5,893 nt of DNA from Pseudomonadota bacterium (GTDB taxonomy: Bacteria > Desulfobacterota > BSN033 > G020346125). A program made the translations under genes and the position numbers. Location of the stretch: assembly GCA_030673585.1 (NCBI GenBank), contig DAOVIU010000095.1:1-5893 (forward strand). The letters run 5' to 3'. Positions 5,481 through 5,893 of the stretch are shown in pieces (the first letter of the stretch is position 1; each line of letters starts with the position of its first letter). Below the pieces are notes generated by a model. It made no database searches. It was not told the DNA's origin and was given only the letters and a program-made list of their open reading frames with translations.

Positions 5481-5893
5481 TTACTCCTGACCGCTCCCCC
5501 GGTCGAATCCCGAACCCATGCTGGGTCCCCCTCCCAGAGCCTTGATGAGCGATACCTCGATGAATCCGGCAACCGCCAACAGGGGAATCACCAAGAAGAG
5601 ATATCCCATGAGCTCGCGGCCGAAGAGGTGAAGTGCATTGCCGTATCCCCCCAGGTAGAGCTCCCTTCCCAAGCTCATGCCGAGGGAAAGGCTAATCCAG
5701 GCAGCGGGAAGCTCGAAAAGGGAAACAGGGTTCAGGATAAGGGAGAAGAGCCTCAACTTCCCCACCTCCTTTAGGCAAATGATGGCGATATGGGCACCGA
5801 GAAGAAAGGAAAAAAGAACGGGGAGGACGATAAATAATCCCGATACCAGGTTGCAGAAAAGGGAGAATGAATTGAGCGAGAAGATAAGTGCCC
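5481..5893 (-). CDS. SpoIIM-family (DUF95) integral membrane protein, C-terminal part (start outside window)
   Basis: The open frame reaches the right edge of the window and ends with TAA at 5483-5481, giving 136 visible residues. Visible hydrophobic segments are at about 15-42, 52-75 and 95-115. The block FSLILNPVSLFELPAAWISL followed by SLGMSLGRELY resembles the conserved motif of stage II sporulation protein M relatives, in which a short HG or NP..ELPA stretch precedes a small-residue helix with a G..LG pattern. The helix before it, VLFSFLLGAHIAI, is also typical. The tail is Gly/Ser-rich and soluble. A GTG at 5765 opens a shorter reading, but conserved helices continue upstream of it, so it is not the real start. 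SpoIIM proteins assist engulfment in Bacillus, while relatives in non-sporulating bacteria and archaea have uncertain roles. The name does not imply sporulation here. Confidence 0.75.
   Translation of the reverse strand, partial: ALIFSLNSFSLFCNLVSGLFIVLPVLFSFLLGAHIAIICLKEVGKLRLFSLILNPVSLFELPAAWISLSLGMSLGRELYLGGYGNALHLFGRELMGYLFLVIPLLAVAGFIEVSLIKALGGGPSMGSGFDRGSGQE

Noticed and set aside
5423..5572. Longer flavoprotein start at 5572 adding 50 residues
   Set aside because: The extension overlaps the conserved frame of the SpoIIM-family gene, reads as out-of-frame sequence, and the ATG at 5422 has its own GGAG site.

Overview
The window looks like a stretch of an anaerobic bacterial chromosome built around ferredoxin-linked energy metabolism. 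It carries a complete alpha/beta pair of a thiamine-diphosphate (ThDP) 2-oxoacid:ferredoxin oxidoreductase, most like pyruvate:ferredoxin oxidoreductase (PorA, PorB). Just upstream is a large flavin/iron-sulfur NAD(P)H oxidoreductase. At the left edge is the start of rnfA, a membrane subunit of the Rnf ferredoxin:NAD+ oxidoreductase. Rnf and multi-subunit POR together suggest a strict or facultative anaerobe, for example a Desulfobacterota/deltaproteobacterial or syntrophic lineage. The sequence alone does not fix the taxon.

Layout, with nearly everything on the minus strand, so transcription runs from right to left. Positions 5893-5481 hold the C-terminal part of a SpoIIM-family (DUF95) membrane protein, cut by the window edge. 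After a 58-base gap come the FAD/NAD(P)/4Fe-4S oxidoreductase (5422-3677), porA (3680-2502) and porB (2505-1627). These three are joined by two ATGA stop/start overlaps, so they form a translationally coupled unit. After 41 bases follows hisC (1585-488), a PLP aminotransferase of the histidinol-phosphate type. Positions 487-124 hold a possible small Trp-rich protein on the plus strand (311-496), whose end overlaps the hisC end by nine bases, and a divergent regulatory gap with a promoter-like site facing rnfA. rnfA starts at 123 and runs off the left edge.

Inferred working model: PorA+PorB oxidise a 2-oxoacid with CoA. Electrons pass from the PorB proximal cluster to the ferredoxin-like C-terminal domain of the flavoprotein, which stands in for the usual PorD (delta) subunit. 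From there they go to NAD(P)+ or free ferredoxin, and Rnf could use reduced ferredoxin to pump ions. No gamma (POR domain) subunit is visible, and its absence is the main puzzle. The aminotransferase downstream may simply be a histidine-pathway gene, or it may supply 2-oxoacids to the oxidoreductase.

No tRNA, rRNA, CRISPR array, insertion sequence or phage gene was recognised.
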